A DNA stretch of 43,367 nt from Mariniblastus sp. GTDB taxonomy: Bacteria; Planctomycetota; Planctomycetia; Pirellulales; Pirellulaceae. Both the position numbers and the translations under genes were made by a program. The DNA is taken from NCBI GenBank assembly GCA_028823415.1, contig JAPKBL010000032.1, positions 1 to 43,367 of the forward strand, given 5' to 3'. The number at the start of each line of letters is the position of its first letter. The stretch's first letter is position 1. The notes under the pieces are model-generated. The model had not been told where the DNA came from, searched no databases, and was given only the letters and a program-made list of their open reading frames with translations. Shown here piece by piece: positions 26,625 through 34,701 of the stretch.

Positions 26625-29496
26625 ACTCGTTGCTATTTAGAATGACCAAACAGATATCCGAGAGGGCGCGAACATGGCGTGTCACGTCAGCCGGTTGCAG
26701 GTCTGGCTTAAATTCCAGGTTCGAGAAAAGTGGTTCTTCGAAAGTAAATCGTTCGCCTGTGTTTTCTTCGACCGCCTCCCGTTTTACTTTCAACGGGATT
26801 TCCGGGCTTGGTCGAGCTTCGAGAGGAAGTTGCGATTCGAGCGTTTTCCAATGCTCGAGAAATAGCTTCTGTTCCTCGGTCGTGGGTTGGCGACTGAGAG
26901 TTAGCTCGAAACAGCGTTTCAGCGCGGCTGCGTCTCGTTGAGCTTCTGCAACGTCCGCAGTTTCACGCCAAGCTCGATCGGCCAGCGCGAGTCCTCGGGA
27001 GTACGAGTCCTGGCTGTTAAACAGATTGAATACCTGAGGAGTCACCGTCGAAGCCTCGCGCCGCTCACAGGAGAAATCGGGAGCTGGTGAATTGAACACT
27101 TCTAACATCGGATGTAATACGCCACGGAGTTTTAAAACATAAATGGATCGGCGATGGCGTTGTTCCGGTTTTGGGTTGGGCACCCAAGCGGAGGCAAATG
27201 TCCCCATGACTTGCCGCGGTTGCATCGCGACTTCGATGTTGATTTCGGGACGGCAGGGAATGCCGCCAATGGTCGGATTCAATTCGCCGGTAACTTGGAG
27301 CATTGAATCTCGAAGTTCTTCTGCGGTGAGCCGGCGTGGTTTAAAAACAGCGAGCGACTTTTCAAGTGGATCCAGTTTGGTTAGCAATGCTGGGTCGGGA
27401 TGTTGCGACGCACGACAATACGCATCGGATAGCATGATTCGTCGATGTAAGTTTTTGATGGACCAGCCATCGAGAACGAAGGTCGATGCTAGGTAATCGA
27501 GCAGCATTGGGTGCGTTGGCGGTCCGCCCGTGGATCCGAAGTTATTTGGATTTCCGGCGATGGCTTTGCCAAAATGCCATTGCCAGATTCGATTGACAAT
27601 CACGCGGGTGGTCAGGGGGTTGTTGGGATCGGCAACCCACTTGGCAAACTGTGTACGACGCCCCCCAAGGTCCGTGGGGATTTCGGCCGACACAAGGCTG
27701 TCGATTACGCTCAAAGTTCCCGGGGCAACGGACTCCCCTTCGGCAAACGGATCGCCGGCGGAGCGAATGCAGGAAGATTCAAGTTCACCTTTAGTCGTGT
27801 CTTGAGGCATTCGTAGAGGTTCGTGGACACGAACTAGGGTTGGGGTATGTCCGTTGTAAACCGCGTGAGCGAAGGGTTCATATCTTTCAAGCTCCCACGT
27901 GAGTCGCTGTGTCCCTCGCGCTGAGACTCGATTGATCCCATATTGATGGGTTGTGAACCCGACCAGTTTGGGTGGAAATTCATCTTGAGGGATTCCACTT
28001 TTCATGAATTCGTTGCGAACCATGTTGAAGGCACTGGTCGCCTTTTTCTTTTTCTTGGCTTTGGCCATGGAGGCGCCCCAGCGTTTTTTGTGCTGAATTA
28101 TCTTTTTAGATTCGTTGCCTTTGGCGTTGGCGATTTTCTCATCGAACCAGTCCTGAGAGTTTTGCTCAAGGACTTTTTGTAATTCGGCTTGCGTTTTGTT
28201 GTACGAATTCTGCAGTTGTTTGATGAACCGTTTTTCACCGAAGCCAGCGGTGTTCTCTGTTGGAAGAAACTCGGCCTTTCGTTCAGCTAACTGAGTTGTC
28301 GCAAAAACGGCTTGGATGCTGTAGTAATCACGGGTCGGTATCGGATCAAATTTATGATCGTGGCAACGGGCACATTGAAGGGAGTGTCCAAGAAATGTCT
28401 CGCCGACACTGTTAGTAACATCGTCGAGAAACCGTTGTCTTGCGACGCGCTCGACTTCCATTCCAGTTAATTCCCAGGGACCCATTCGGAGAAAGCCAAC
28501 TGCGACGATCCCTTCGGGATCGTTGGGCATGATTTCGTCACCGGCAATTTGCTCTTTGATGAATTGATCGTAAGGTTTGTCACTGTTAAAAGACTCAATG
28601 ACATAGTCTCTATACCGCCAGGCGCTTCCCCTTTGGTAATCGTTGGCGAATCCGGATGAATCGGCGTATCGCACAACATCGAGCCAATGCTGCCCCATCC
28701 GTTCGCCGTAATGGGGAGACTGTAAAAGCCGATCAACAACTGTAGCAAAGGCAGTTTTGTCGGATCGTTGATCCTCGACAAAACTAGCCACCTCTTCCGG
28801 CGTCGGTAGAAGTCCGGTGAGATTAAGTGTTGCCCGGCGGATTAATGCCTTTCTCGAAGCCGAAGGCGCTACCTCCAGTCCTGAGGGAAGTGCGTTTTCG
28901 ATGGATGTGTCAATTGGGTTTCGGCTGCGATGTCCGAAGTCTGGTTTGAGTAATGGGGCGTAAGCCCAGAGGCCTGTAGGGTCATATTTACGATTGGTCC
29001 AATCGGGAGAGAGTCCCCCGGACGTTTCGACGGTCACCCCATCTTCGGCAGACCAGGCAGATTCGTATTTTTTGTTAATGGCCTTTTGACGATCGACAGA
29101 AGGCCATTTCGCGCCAGTGCTAATCCACTGGTGCAACCATTGGAGTTGTTTGTCGTCAAGTTTTTCTGCCTCTTTGGGTGGCATTGCCGAGAACGTCACC
29201 TCGCCTCGTGTGGCTGCTAAGTAAAGTGCACTCTGTTCAGGCTTGCCAGCCACGATTCCAGGTTCTTCGCTGTCGCCACCCGTCAGAACTGACTGGAGAG
29301 ACCGGACGTCGAACCCCCCTTCGATTTCATCGGGACTTCCACCATGGCAGGCCAGACACTTTTCACGAATCAATGGTGCAATTCGTCGCGCATATAAAAT
29401 TTCACTGTCATCAAAGTCAGTTGAATCATCTGCAATGACAGAAGTGGACAAACCACTAAATAAAAACATGAGGATGAGTAGTTGAAGTTGATTCAT
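26608..29496 (-). CDS. PSD1 domain cytochrome c-like protein (PSCyt1-DUF1549-DUF1553)
   Basis: A 962-residue exported protein and first gene of the minus-strand operon. After a signal peptide (MNQLQLLILMFLFSGLSTSVIA), the PSCyt1 domain has heme motif CLACH (Cys47, Cys50, His51) and likely axial Met105 in SAMPP, so it should bind heme c. DUF1549 follows (LIRRATLNLTGLLPTPEE, HWLDVVRYADSSG, DEIMPND), including a second CxxCH (CARCHDHKFDPI, 375-379). The C-terminal DUF1553 part spans about 620-940 (VNRIWQWHFG, NNFGSTGGPPTHP, PRRLTAEELRD). The enzymatic role is unknown; an electron-transfer step during polysaccharide breakdown is an inference. The region around 440-510 is Lys-rich (KKKKKATS). Confidence 0.95.
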   Translation of the reverse strand: MNQLQLLILMFLFSGLSTSVIADDSTDFDDSEILYARRIAPLIREKCLACHGGSPDEIEGGFDVRSLQSVLTGGDSEEPGIVAGKPEQSALYLAATRGEVTFSAMPPKEAEKLDDKQLQWLHQWISTGAKWPSVDRQKAINKKYESAWSAEDGVTVETSGGLSPDWTNRKYDPTGLWAYAPLLKPDFGHRSRNPIDTSIENALPSGLEVAPSASRKALIRRATLNLTGLLPTPEEVASFVEDQRSDKTAFATVVDRLLQSPHYGERMGQHWLDVVRYADSSGFANDYQRGSAWRYRDYVIESFNSDKPYDQFIKEQIAGDEIMPNDPEGIVAVGFLRMGPWELTGMEVERVARQRFLDDVTNSVGETFLGHSLQCARCHDHKFDPIPTRDYYSIQAVFATTQLAERKAEFLPTENTAGFGEKRFIKQLQNSYNKTQAELQKVLEQNSQDWFDEKIANAKGNESKKIIQHKKRWGASMAKAKKKKKATSAFNMVRNEFMKSGIPQDEFPPKLVGFTTHQYGINRVSARGTQRLTWELERYEPFAHAVYNGHTPTLVRVHEPLRMPQDTTKGELESSCIRSAGDPFAEGESVAPGTLSVIDSLVSAEIPTDLGGRRTQFAKWVADPNNPLTTRVIVNRIWQWHFGKAIAGNPNNFGSTGGPPTHPMLLDYLASTFVLDGWSIKNLHRRIMLSDAYCRASQHPDPALLTKLDPLEKSLAVFKPRRLTAEELRDSMLQVTGELNPTIGGIPCRPEINIEVAMQPRQVMGTFASAWVPNPKPEQRHRRSIYVLKLRGVLHPMLEVFNSPAPDFSCERREASTVTPQVFNLFNSQDSYSRGLALADRAWRETADVAEAQRDAAALKRCFELTLSRQPTTEEQKLFLEHWKTLESQLPLEARPSPEIPLKVKREAVEENTGERFTFEEPLFSNLEFKPDLQPADVTRHVRALSDICLVILNSNEFVYVY

Positions 29497-29702
29497 TCGT
29501 TCCAGTTTTCAGAAACCGCAAAACAGCAAAAAAAATTAGGTAGTCTGCTGAGTTGCATAAAGTGGTTAGATGAGGAGCACTCCGTTGTGCTTAAAAAAAC
29601 CGCGACATGAGCCATGGTTACTCGTCGTGCACCTTCCAGCCATCTAAGTTTACAAGATCGGGCGTCGTCCAATCAGGTTATGCGTTGATACGATGCAATT
29701 AG

Positions 29703-29741
29703 ACGAAGATCTATTGAAGTTAAACGAAGATTTATTGAAGT
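29703..29741. repeat. 18-bp direct repeat pair, 21-bp period
   Basis: acgaagatctattgaagt (29703-29720) recurs as acgaagatttattgaagt (29724-29741) with one mismatch. The 21-bp period is two turns of the helix, so a regulator could bind both on one face. The pair lies about 210 bp upstream of the PSD1 gene start. Confidence 0.8.
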
Positions 29742-29767
29742 GGTTCAGCCGAGTTAGCTTGTTACTA

Positions 29768-29801
29768 ACTCTTGGAATTGATTAGACTCTTGGAGGTGAT
29801 T
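29768..29801. repeat. 16-bp direct repeat pair, 18-bp period
   Basis: actcttggaattgatt (29768-29783) recurs as actcttggaggtgatt (29786-29801), with two mismatches. It begins 26 bp after the first repeat pair but is unrelated in sequence. A regulatory array or slipped-strand duplication would both explain it. Confidence 0.75.
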
Positions 29802-30034
29802 CAAGTGGGTCGAATTTAATTAAGAATCGGCGGGTTTATGGGCGAATCCGAGTTTTTCAGACCATTTATTCTGAGAAAACGCCAATAATTCGTGTGAACC
29901 GACGAACAAGGAGAGCAAGTTTACGAGTCAGTGGACTGTGGTGAAGAAGACTTCAGGCTAGTTCATCTGTGTTAAGTAGATTGGCAGTTTCGTTTTATCC
30001 GGTTCGGCAACGAAAGAAATCGAGAAAATAAAAT

Positions 30035-30700
30035 ATGAGAAATATATTTGGAGCATTTGTTGGATTCATCCTTGGTCTTGTTTTTGCGATTGTCGGCTTC
30101 GTCGTGGTTTACTTTTTCGGCATGCCAATCGTGACAAAGGCGAAAGCAAGTTTGGAGTGGCCGCAGGTTTCCGGAGTCGTTACTGCTTCCGAGATCCAGT
30201 CTCACCGAGGAGATGATGGTACGACTTATTCCGCCGACGTGACCTTTGACTACACAGTGAACGATGAAAAACTTTCTGGTGATACTGTTTACTTTGGTGA
30301 CAATGTTCAGACTTCATCGAGATCAACGCCAGCAAAGACGGTGAGGAAGTATCCAGTCGGTAAGGAAATCCAAGTCCATTATTCGCCGGAATCCCCCGAC
30401 GAATCTGTGATCGAACCAGGGGCGACTTGGAGCAGTTATTTTCTTTTGATTTTTGGCTCGATCTTCTTAGCCGTTGGGGGTTTGGTGGCACTTGGTAGTG
30501 GATTTAGTCTGTTTGGCGGTGGGCTAATCTTAGCGGGTGGTGCTGCCGGTTTGCTTGGCTCAAAACGCAGGAATACTCCGCAGAATTTTGGGTTGGAAAA
30601 TTCTCATGGAGCGGCAGGGAACCGCGAAGCGGGCAGTTCGAACCGTTACAATCAACAGTCGGTGGATAGTGATCATGGTGACGGGTTCGATATTTCGTAA
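30035..30700 (+). CDS. DUF3592 membrane protein
   Basis: A 221-residue integral membrane protein. A first membrane segment is at about 5-30 (FVGFILGLVFAIVGFVVVYFFG). A soluble beta-rich region covers 40-130 with the DUF3592 pattern WPQVSGVVTASEI, ADVTFDYTVND and VHYSPESPDESVIEPG. Two further hydrophobic stretches (SYFLLIFGSIFLAVGGLVAL and a Gly-rich one to about 174) follow, then a polar tail (KRRNTPQNFG onward). DUF3592 proteins have no established function. The gene stands 95 bp before a sulfatase gene on the same strand, with no obvious functional link. Confidence 0.85.
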   Translation: MRNIFGAFVGFILGLVFAIVGFVVVYFFGMPIVTKAKASLEWPQVSGVVTASEIQSHRGDDGTTYSADVTFDYTVNDEKLSGDTVYFGDNVQTSSRSTPAKTVRKYPVGKEIQVHYSPESPDESVIEPGATWSSYFLLIFGSIFLAVGGLVALGSGFSLFGGGLILAGGAAGLLGSKRRNTPQNFGLENSHGAAGNREAGSSNRYNQQSVDSDHGDGFDIS

Positions 30701-30795
30701 TCGGACCTTCCGGCAATGGGAAAATCGTTGCCGGTCAATTTTGATAATGATCGCACCTTTCAAATTATCGACTTTTAACTTTCGAAGTATGAAAT

Positions 30796-32202
30796 ATGAA
30801 AACGGTCATTGCAGTTTTCCTGTTGCTTTTTATGGCGGCAATTAGCCTCGCCGACGAACGTCCAAATATCGTAATCATTATGGCCGATGACCATGGCTAT
30901 GGTGACACTGGATATACGGGGCACCCCTTTGTGAAGACGCCGCATCTGGACGCGATGGCCAAAACGGGTGTTGTTTTTAATCGGTTCTACGCCAGTGCGC
31001 CAGTCTGTTCTCCGACCCGTGCCAGTTTTATGACCGGTCGTCATCCGTTTCGCACGAATGTTCCCAATCATGGTCACTACATGCGACCGGCTGAAAAAAC
31101 GATCGCTGAGGCTTTGAAGTCGTCAGGGTATGTAACGGGTCATTTTGGGAAATGGCACATTGGATCGGTGCAACCAGATAGCCCCACCAATCCCGGAGGT
31201 GCTGGTTTTGACGAATGGCTCTCGGGACTTAACTTTTTTGACAATGATCCGTATCTCAGTCGCAATGGAAAATACGAACATCTCAAAGGTGCCGGCACTG
31301 TGATCAGCATGGATGCCACCATCGATTTCTTGAAGCGGCATCGGGACGGTGGCCAGCCCATGTTTGCGGTGACTTGGTTTCCAGCTCCACATGACCCCCA
31401 CGAAGAATTTCCCGATGGTGGTGCAGCGGCAAGGCAGCTCTACAAAGATCAGGAAACGACCAAGCCGGGTTACTTTCGAGAGATCACACTTCTCGACCAA
31501 CAGGTTGGAAGGCTGCAGGTTGCTCTGCGCGATCTTGGAATCGAAAAAAACACGCTGTTCATTTACTGCAGTGACAACGGAGGGCTTGTCCGAGAATCAT
31601 CCGGTGGGCGGGAGAAGAAGGGGAGTATCTACGAAGGTGGTTTGCGCGTGCCGGCGATCTTTCAGTGGCCCGCCCGTTATCAAGCGAGCATCATCGAGAC
31701 ACCTGTGTTCACAAGTGACCTTTATCCAACACTCGTCGCAATCGCAGGCGCCAAGGTGTCGCCCCAACCGAAACTTGATGGAATCGATTTGACCCCGATT
31801 CTGGATGGGACGTCGCCGACACACCCCCCGATGGGATTTTGGCATGGCTATCAAAAAGGTGAATCGACCTGGAGTGACAGAACAATAAAGTCATTGATGC
31901 AAGCTGAGGAGGCAGGCAAGCCAAATCCATTTCCCGAGCGTCAGTTGAAGAACGTCAACGAGTACCCGGATCGCGATCAAAACGATCTCCATGGTCATGC
32001 CGCATGGAATTCATGGCCTTGGAAGTTGCATCGGATCGAGCAAAACGGAAAAGTGAAAATTGAGCTCTATCATTTGATTGACGACCCAATGGAGAAGAAT
32101 GATCTTAGTAGTCGCGAGCCTGAGCGGACGGCGAAGATGCTGCTATCACTCGAAACTTGGCAGCGATCGGTTCTGCGGAGCTGGTCCGGTCGCGACTATT
32201 AA
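30796..32202 (+). CDS. type I sulfatase
   Basis: A 468-residue exported sulfatase with signal peptide MKTVIAVFLLLFMAAISLA. DD is at 31-32 (MADDHGYGD), catalytic Cys71 in CSPTR (71-75), GKWHIG follows, and YCSDNGGL completes the metal site. The length is that of a minimal sulfatase with no extra C-terminal domain. Only a weak GAAG precedes the ATG. The SulP anion transporter is encoded 0.9 kb downstream on the same strand. Confidence 0.95.
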   Translation: MKTVIAVFLLLFMAAISLADERPNIVIIMADDHGYGDTGYTGHPFVKTPHLDAMAKTGVVFNRFYASAPVCSPTRASFMTGRHPFRTNVPNHGHYMRPAEKTIAEALKSSGYVTGHFGKWHIGSVQPDSPTNPGGAGFDEWLSGLNFFDNDPYLSRNGKYEHLKGAGTVISMDATIDFLKRHRDGGQPMFAVTWFPAPHDPHEEFPDGGAAARQLYKDQETTKPGYFREITLLDQQVGRLQVALRDLGIEKNTLFIYCSDNGGLVRESSGGREKKGSIYEGGLRVPAIFQWPARYQASIIETPVFTSDLYPTLVAIAGAKVSPQPKLDGIDLTPILDGTSPTHPPMGFWHGYQKGESTWSDRTIKSLMQAEEAGKPNPFPERQLKNVNEYPDRDQNDLHGHAAWNSWPWKLHRIEQNGKVKIELYHLIDDPMEKNDLSSREPERTAKMLLSLETWQRSVLRSWSGRDY

Positions 32203-32386
32203 AGCCATCGGCCCTCCCAGTGACTGAATGTGTTTGGCTAAACGGGGCATTTTGAGTTTTCGAGCGTGGGTGAAATAGATTACTCAAAATAGTTAGTAAA
32301 CCAGATATTTGCCCGTTTGGATTTATCAGGCGGGCGAAATTGGTCTTGATGTTGTTTCCCGACTGCCTTCTACTTTGCCTGAACGT

Positions 32387-32689
32387 ATGAAGACTCACCT
32401 ACCCACTCTGAAATTATTCATCCTAGCCCCGCTACTGTTTTCGGTATTGCTGGGTTCTTGCACATGGTGCATGAATGAGGTGGGCGGTTCCAGTTCTAGA
32501 CCGGTCGAAGAAGCCGAATTCGAAATTGAAGAAGCGGTTGTAAACCGCAAGCAAAAGACAATTCGAAAAAACTATTTCTTACTGTTTGTGAGCAAACCGG
32601 TTCCTCGCAAATTTCTTTTCATGCCGCAGGTCCTGCCTCCCAAGGGGCATCGACTTAGTAACGGCAATCTTGCACCGTTGATTACCTAA
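32387..32689 (+). CDS. small putative lipoprotein, function unknown
   Basis: A 100-residue product if ATG 32387 is used; the frame is open to 32309. It begins with a basic, hydrophobic signal (KTHLPTLKLFILAPLLFSV) ending in a lipobox-like LLGSC at 21-25, so it could be lipid-anchored at Cys25. A second Cys follows two residues later. The rest has a short acidic stretch (EEAEFEIEEAV), a basic stretch and a hydrophobic patch (NYFLLFVSKPV). I recognise no domain. No strong ribosome site is visible, so it may not be expressed as drawn. Confidence 0.5.
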   Translation: MKTHLPTLKLFILAPLLFSVLLGSCTWCMNEVGGSSSRPVEEAEFEIEEAVVNRKQKTIRKNYFLLFVSKPVPRKFLFMPQVLPPKGHRLSNGNLAPLIT

Positions 32690-33137
32690 CAGTCACTCCA
32701 GTTCTTCTATCCAGCAGTTAGCTCTTTTCGGCGCCACGCGTTAAAGAGGGCTTTGTCTGCGGCCAAGAATACTGTTTTGGCGCATTGCTCTGCTGGGCAA
32801 GATGAATGAGCTTTGTTTTTTCTATGCCATTTGAAAATCATTCCGAAGTCGCTCCAGAAAAAGGCGTGGCCGAACTATTTTTAAATTTTTGACAGGGTTT
32901 TAAAAGAGTCTGTCGCTCGTCAAAGAAATTCAAGTTCATCTTTTTAAGCCATCTGGCTTTCCGGTGTGGATCCATTGATGCAGGCTTAGCGAATCGCTCG
33001 ATCAGCAGTTTTCCACTGCCAACGTGCACGGATGTCGATTCTCCCCAATCGGGTAGACGGCTTCGTCGTTCGCTCAAAAGTAATGCCTTCAGTCGATTCA
33101 TTTTAAGTTCGAAATCTAAAAGAGCCGTAATAAAGTA
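32690..33137. other. intergenic region, no supported gene
   Basis: About 450 bp between the small lipoprotein and SulP genes. A minus-strand frame of 103 codons (32838-33149) runs through most of it and overlaps the SulP start by 12 bases, but it has no recognisable domain. A weak ctcttt/aaagag dyad near 32720-32750 could end the upstream transcript. Confidence 0.5.
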
Positions 33138-34592
33138 ATGAGCAAACACGAATCCAAGCCAGGTGAATTAATGACTTCGTCGGAAGGCGCTTCACCAAAA
33201 ATAAATTTTGTGAAAGAGATTCTCGCGGGACTGACTGTCAGCTTTGTTGCGATCAGTCTCGGTGCTGCTTTTGGGGTGATGAGTGGCCGAGGGGCACTGT
33301 CGGGGATTCTTTCGGCCGGTGTGATTGCACTGATTACGGCGATCCTTGGCGGAACACGTATTCAATGTTCCGGCCCCACAGCTCCGATGACCGCGGTGAC
33401 GGTTGTCATGATTGGACTCATCGGGACTGGCTACCTGAAGGACGTTCCAAATGCGAATTCGGATCACTTTTTGAATATCGTGTTGATTTTGACTGGCGCA
33501 ATGCTGGTACTGGCAGCCGTGCTTCGCTTGGGCAAGTTTATTAACCTTGTTCCGAAAGTCGTTATCAGCGGATTCATGAACGGGATCGCGGTCTTGATTT
33601 GGGTCGGTGAAGTCAAAACTCTGTTTGGATTGAATTCTGAAAAAGATAGTTCGGGCGTAGAGTTGGTGGATGCTGCCGGGAATCCACTCCCGGATATTTT
33701 GGGTGGCGGGATCGGAATCAACCTAGCGGTCGCGATGGGCACCGTCGCAATGTGTTTTCTATTGCCGTCACTTTTGAAACGAATCGACAAACGCCTGGCT
33801 TCGTTTTTGCCGGGAACGTTGGTTGCCATTGTCTTGGTGAGCGCGGGAGTTTTCTTGACAGGCCTGAATATGGAAAAAGTCGCGCTCGGTGGATCGCTTA
33901 GTAGCGTTACTGATCTGACGACATTGGTTCAAGAACAGATTCCAACTGGCTGGTCCGTGCAGCTGATTTTGTTAGCTTTGCCGTTTGCCGCCCAGCTGGC
34001 GATGTTGGCGTATCTGGATACGTTATTGACGTCGCTGGTCGTTGATCAAAAAGTTCAAAAAATGTACGGGACGGATGAGAAAACAGCTCAAAATAAAGAG
34101 CTTGCCGCACAGGGAGTAGCTAATAGCGCTGTCGCCCTGTTTGGTGGAATTCCCGGTGCTCAGGCGACGATTCGGTCGGTGTTGATTCTCAATGAAGGCG
34201 CGATGACGCGAATCGCCGGGGTGATGGTGGGACTATTTGTGCTTGTTGAGATGATCCTGTTTCAGGATCTGATCACAGCCATTCCCAAGGCAGTTTTCTC
34301 GGGCGTGCTTATCAAAGTGGGTTATGACGTATTCGACTGGACGCCCGTGAGAATTTATTTCAAAGAACTGCGGCAGGGTTTTGTTCCCAACGCGACTCAA
34401 AAAACCGGCAAGCCAATGATCACGCATTTAAACATAGTTTTCATCCTGGGCACGACGCTCGTGACGGTTCTCTGGAATCTAAATGTTGCTGTGATTGTCT
34501 TTTGCATTCTGTTTTATCTATTGAAAGTCTTCGTCCCGATCCACGATCTTGAAGAGGCGACTGAGACCGAAGGCTTGATTGACGAAGTCTAG
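33138..34592 (+). CDS. SulP family inorganic anion transporter without STAS domain
   Basis: A 484-residue multi-span membrane protein. The SulP signature is clear in ILAGLTVSFVAISLGAAFGV and TRIQCSGPTAPMTAVT (SGPTAPM at 78-84), followed by FMNGIAVLIWVGEV, LAYLDTLLTSLVVD and GGIPGAQATIRS. About 10-12 hydrophobic spans can be seen. The protein ends soon after the last span (FCILFYLLKVFVPIHDLEE), so the usual C-terminal STAS domain is absent. The family moves sulfate, bicarbonate or other anions. With six sulfatases nearby, sulfate handling is a reasonable inference. ATG 33138 is used, but ATG 33171 has a better ribosome site (AGGTGA four bases before). Confidence 0.92.
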   Translation: MSKHESKPGELMTSSEGASPKINFVKEILAGLTVSFVAISLGAAFGVMSGRGALSGILSAGVIALITAILGGTRIQCSGPTAPMTAVTVVMIGLIGTGYLKDVPNANSDHFLNIVLILTGAMLVLAAVLRLGKFINLVPKVVISGFMNGIAVLIWVGEVKTLFGLNSEKDSSGVELVDAAGNPLPDILGGGIGINLAVAMGTVAMCFLLPSLLKRIDKRLASFLPGTLVAIVLVSAGVFLTGLNMEKVALGGSLSSVTDLTTLVQEQIPTGWSVQLILLALPFAAQLAMLAYLDTLLTSLVVDQKVQKMYGTDEKTAQNKELAAQGVANSAVALFGGIPGAQATIRSVLILNEGAMTRIAGVMVGLFVLVEMILFQDLITAIPKAVFSGVLIKVGYDVFDWTPVRIYFKELRQGFVPNATQKTGKPMITHLNIVFILGTTLVTVLWNLNVAVIVFCILFYLLKVFVPIHDLEEATETEGLIDEV

Positions 34593-34645
34593 ACTCGCTC
34601 AGGTTGTTTGACATCGGCTGCTATCCCGCTCAAAATGTCGCTCGC

Positions 34646-34682
34646 GAATTGCAATATAGGCCGATTGCCCGTATTGAAATTC
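34646..34682 (+). promoter_or_regulatory. stem-loop just upstream of the GNAT fusion ribosome site
   Basis: gaattgcaata (34646-34656) and tattgaaattc (34672-34682) pair at 10 of 11 positions around a 15-nt loop. The ribosome site ggaggagg begins nine bases later, and a ccccgcagggg mini-hairpin overlaps its 5' edge. The position suits a translational control element or a dimer operator; neither is shown. Confidence 0.35.
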
Positions 34683-34701
34683 CCCGCAGGGGAGGAGGTG
34701 A

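Larger units (their letters stand above)
29497..30034. other. divergent intergenic region with direct repeats
   Basis: About 540 bp between the PSD1 operon and the DUF3592 gene. No gene was found. Two pairs of short direct repeats lie in its middle (29703-29801) and are listed separately. The promoters of the five-gene operon and of the DUF3592 gene should both be in this stretch. Confidence 0.6.

Noticed and set aside
32838..33149. Minus-strand frame of 103 codons
   Set aside because: It overlaps the SulP start, shows no domain or signal peptide, and has no supporting neighbour. It is possible but unsupported.
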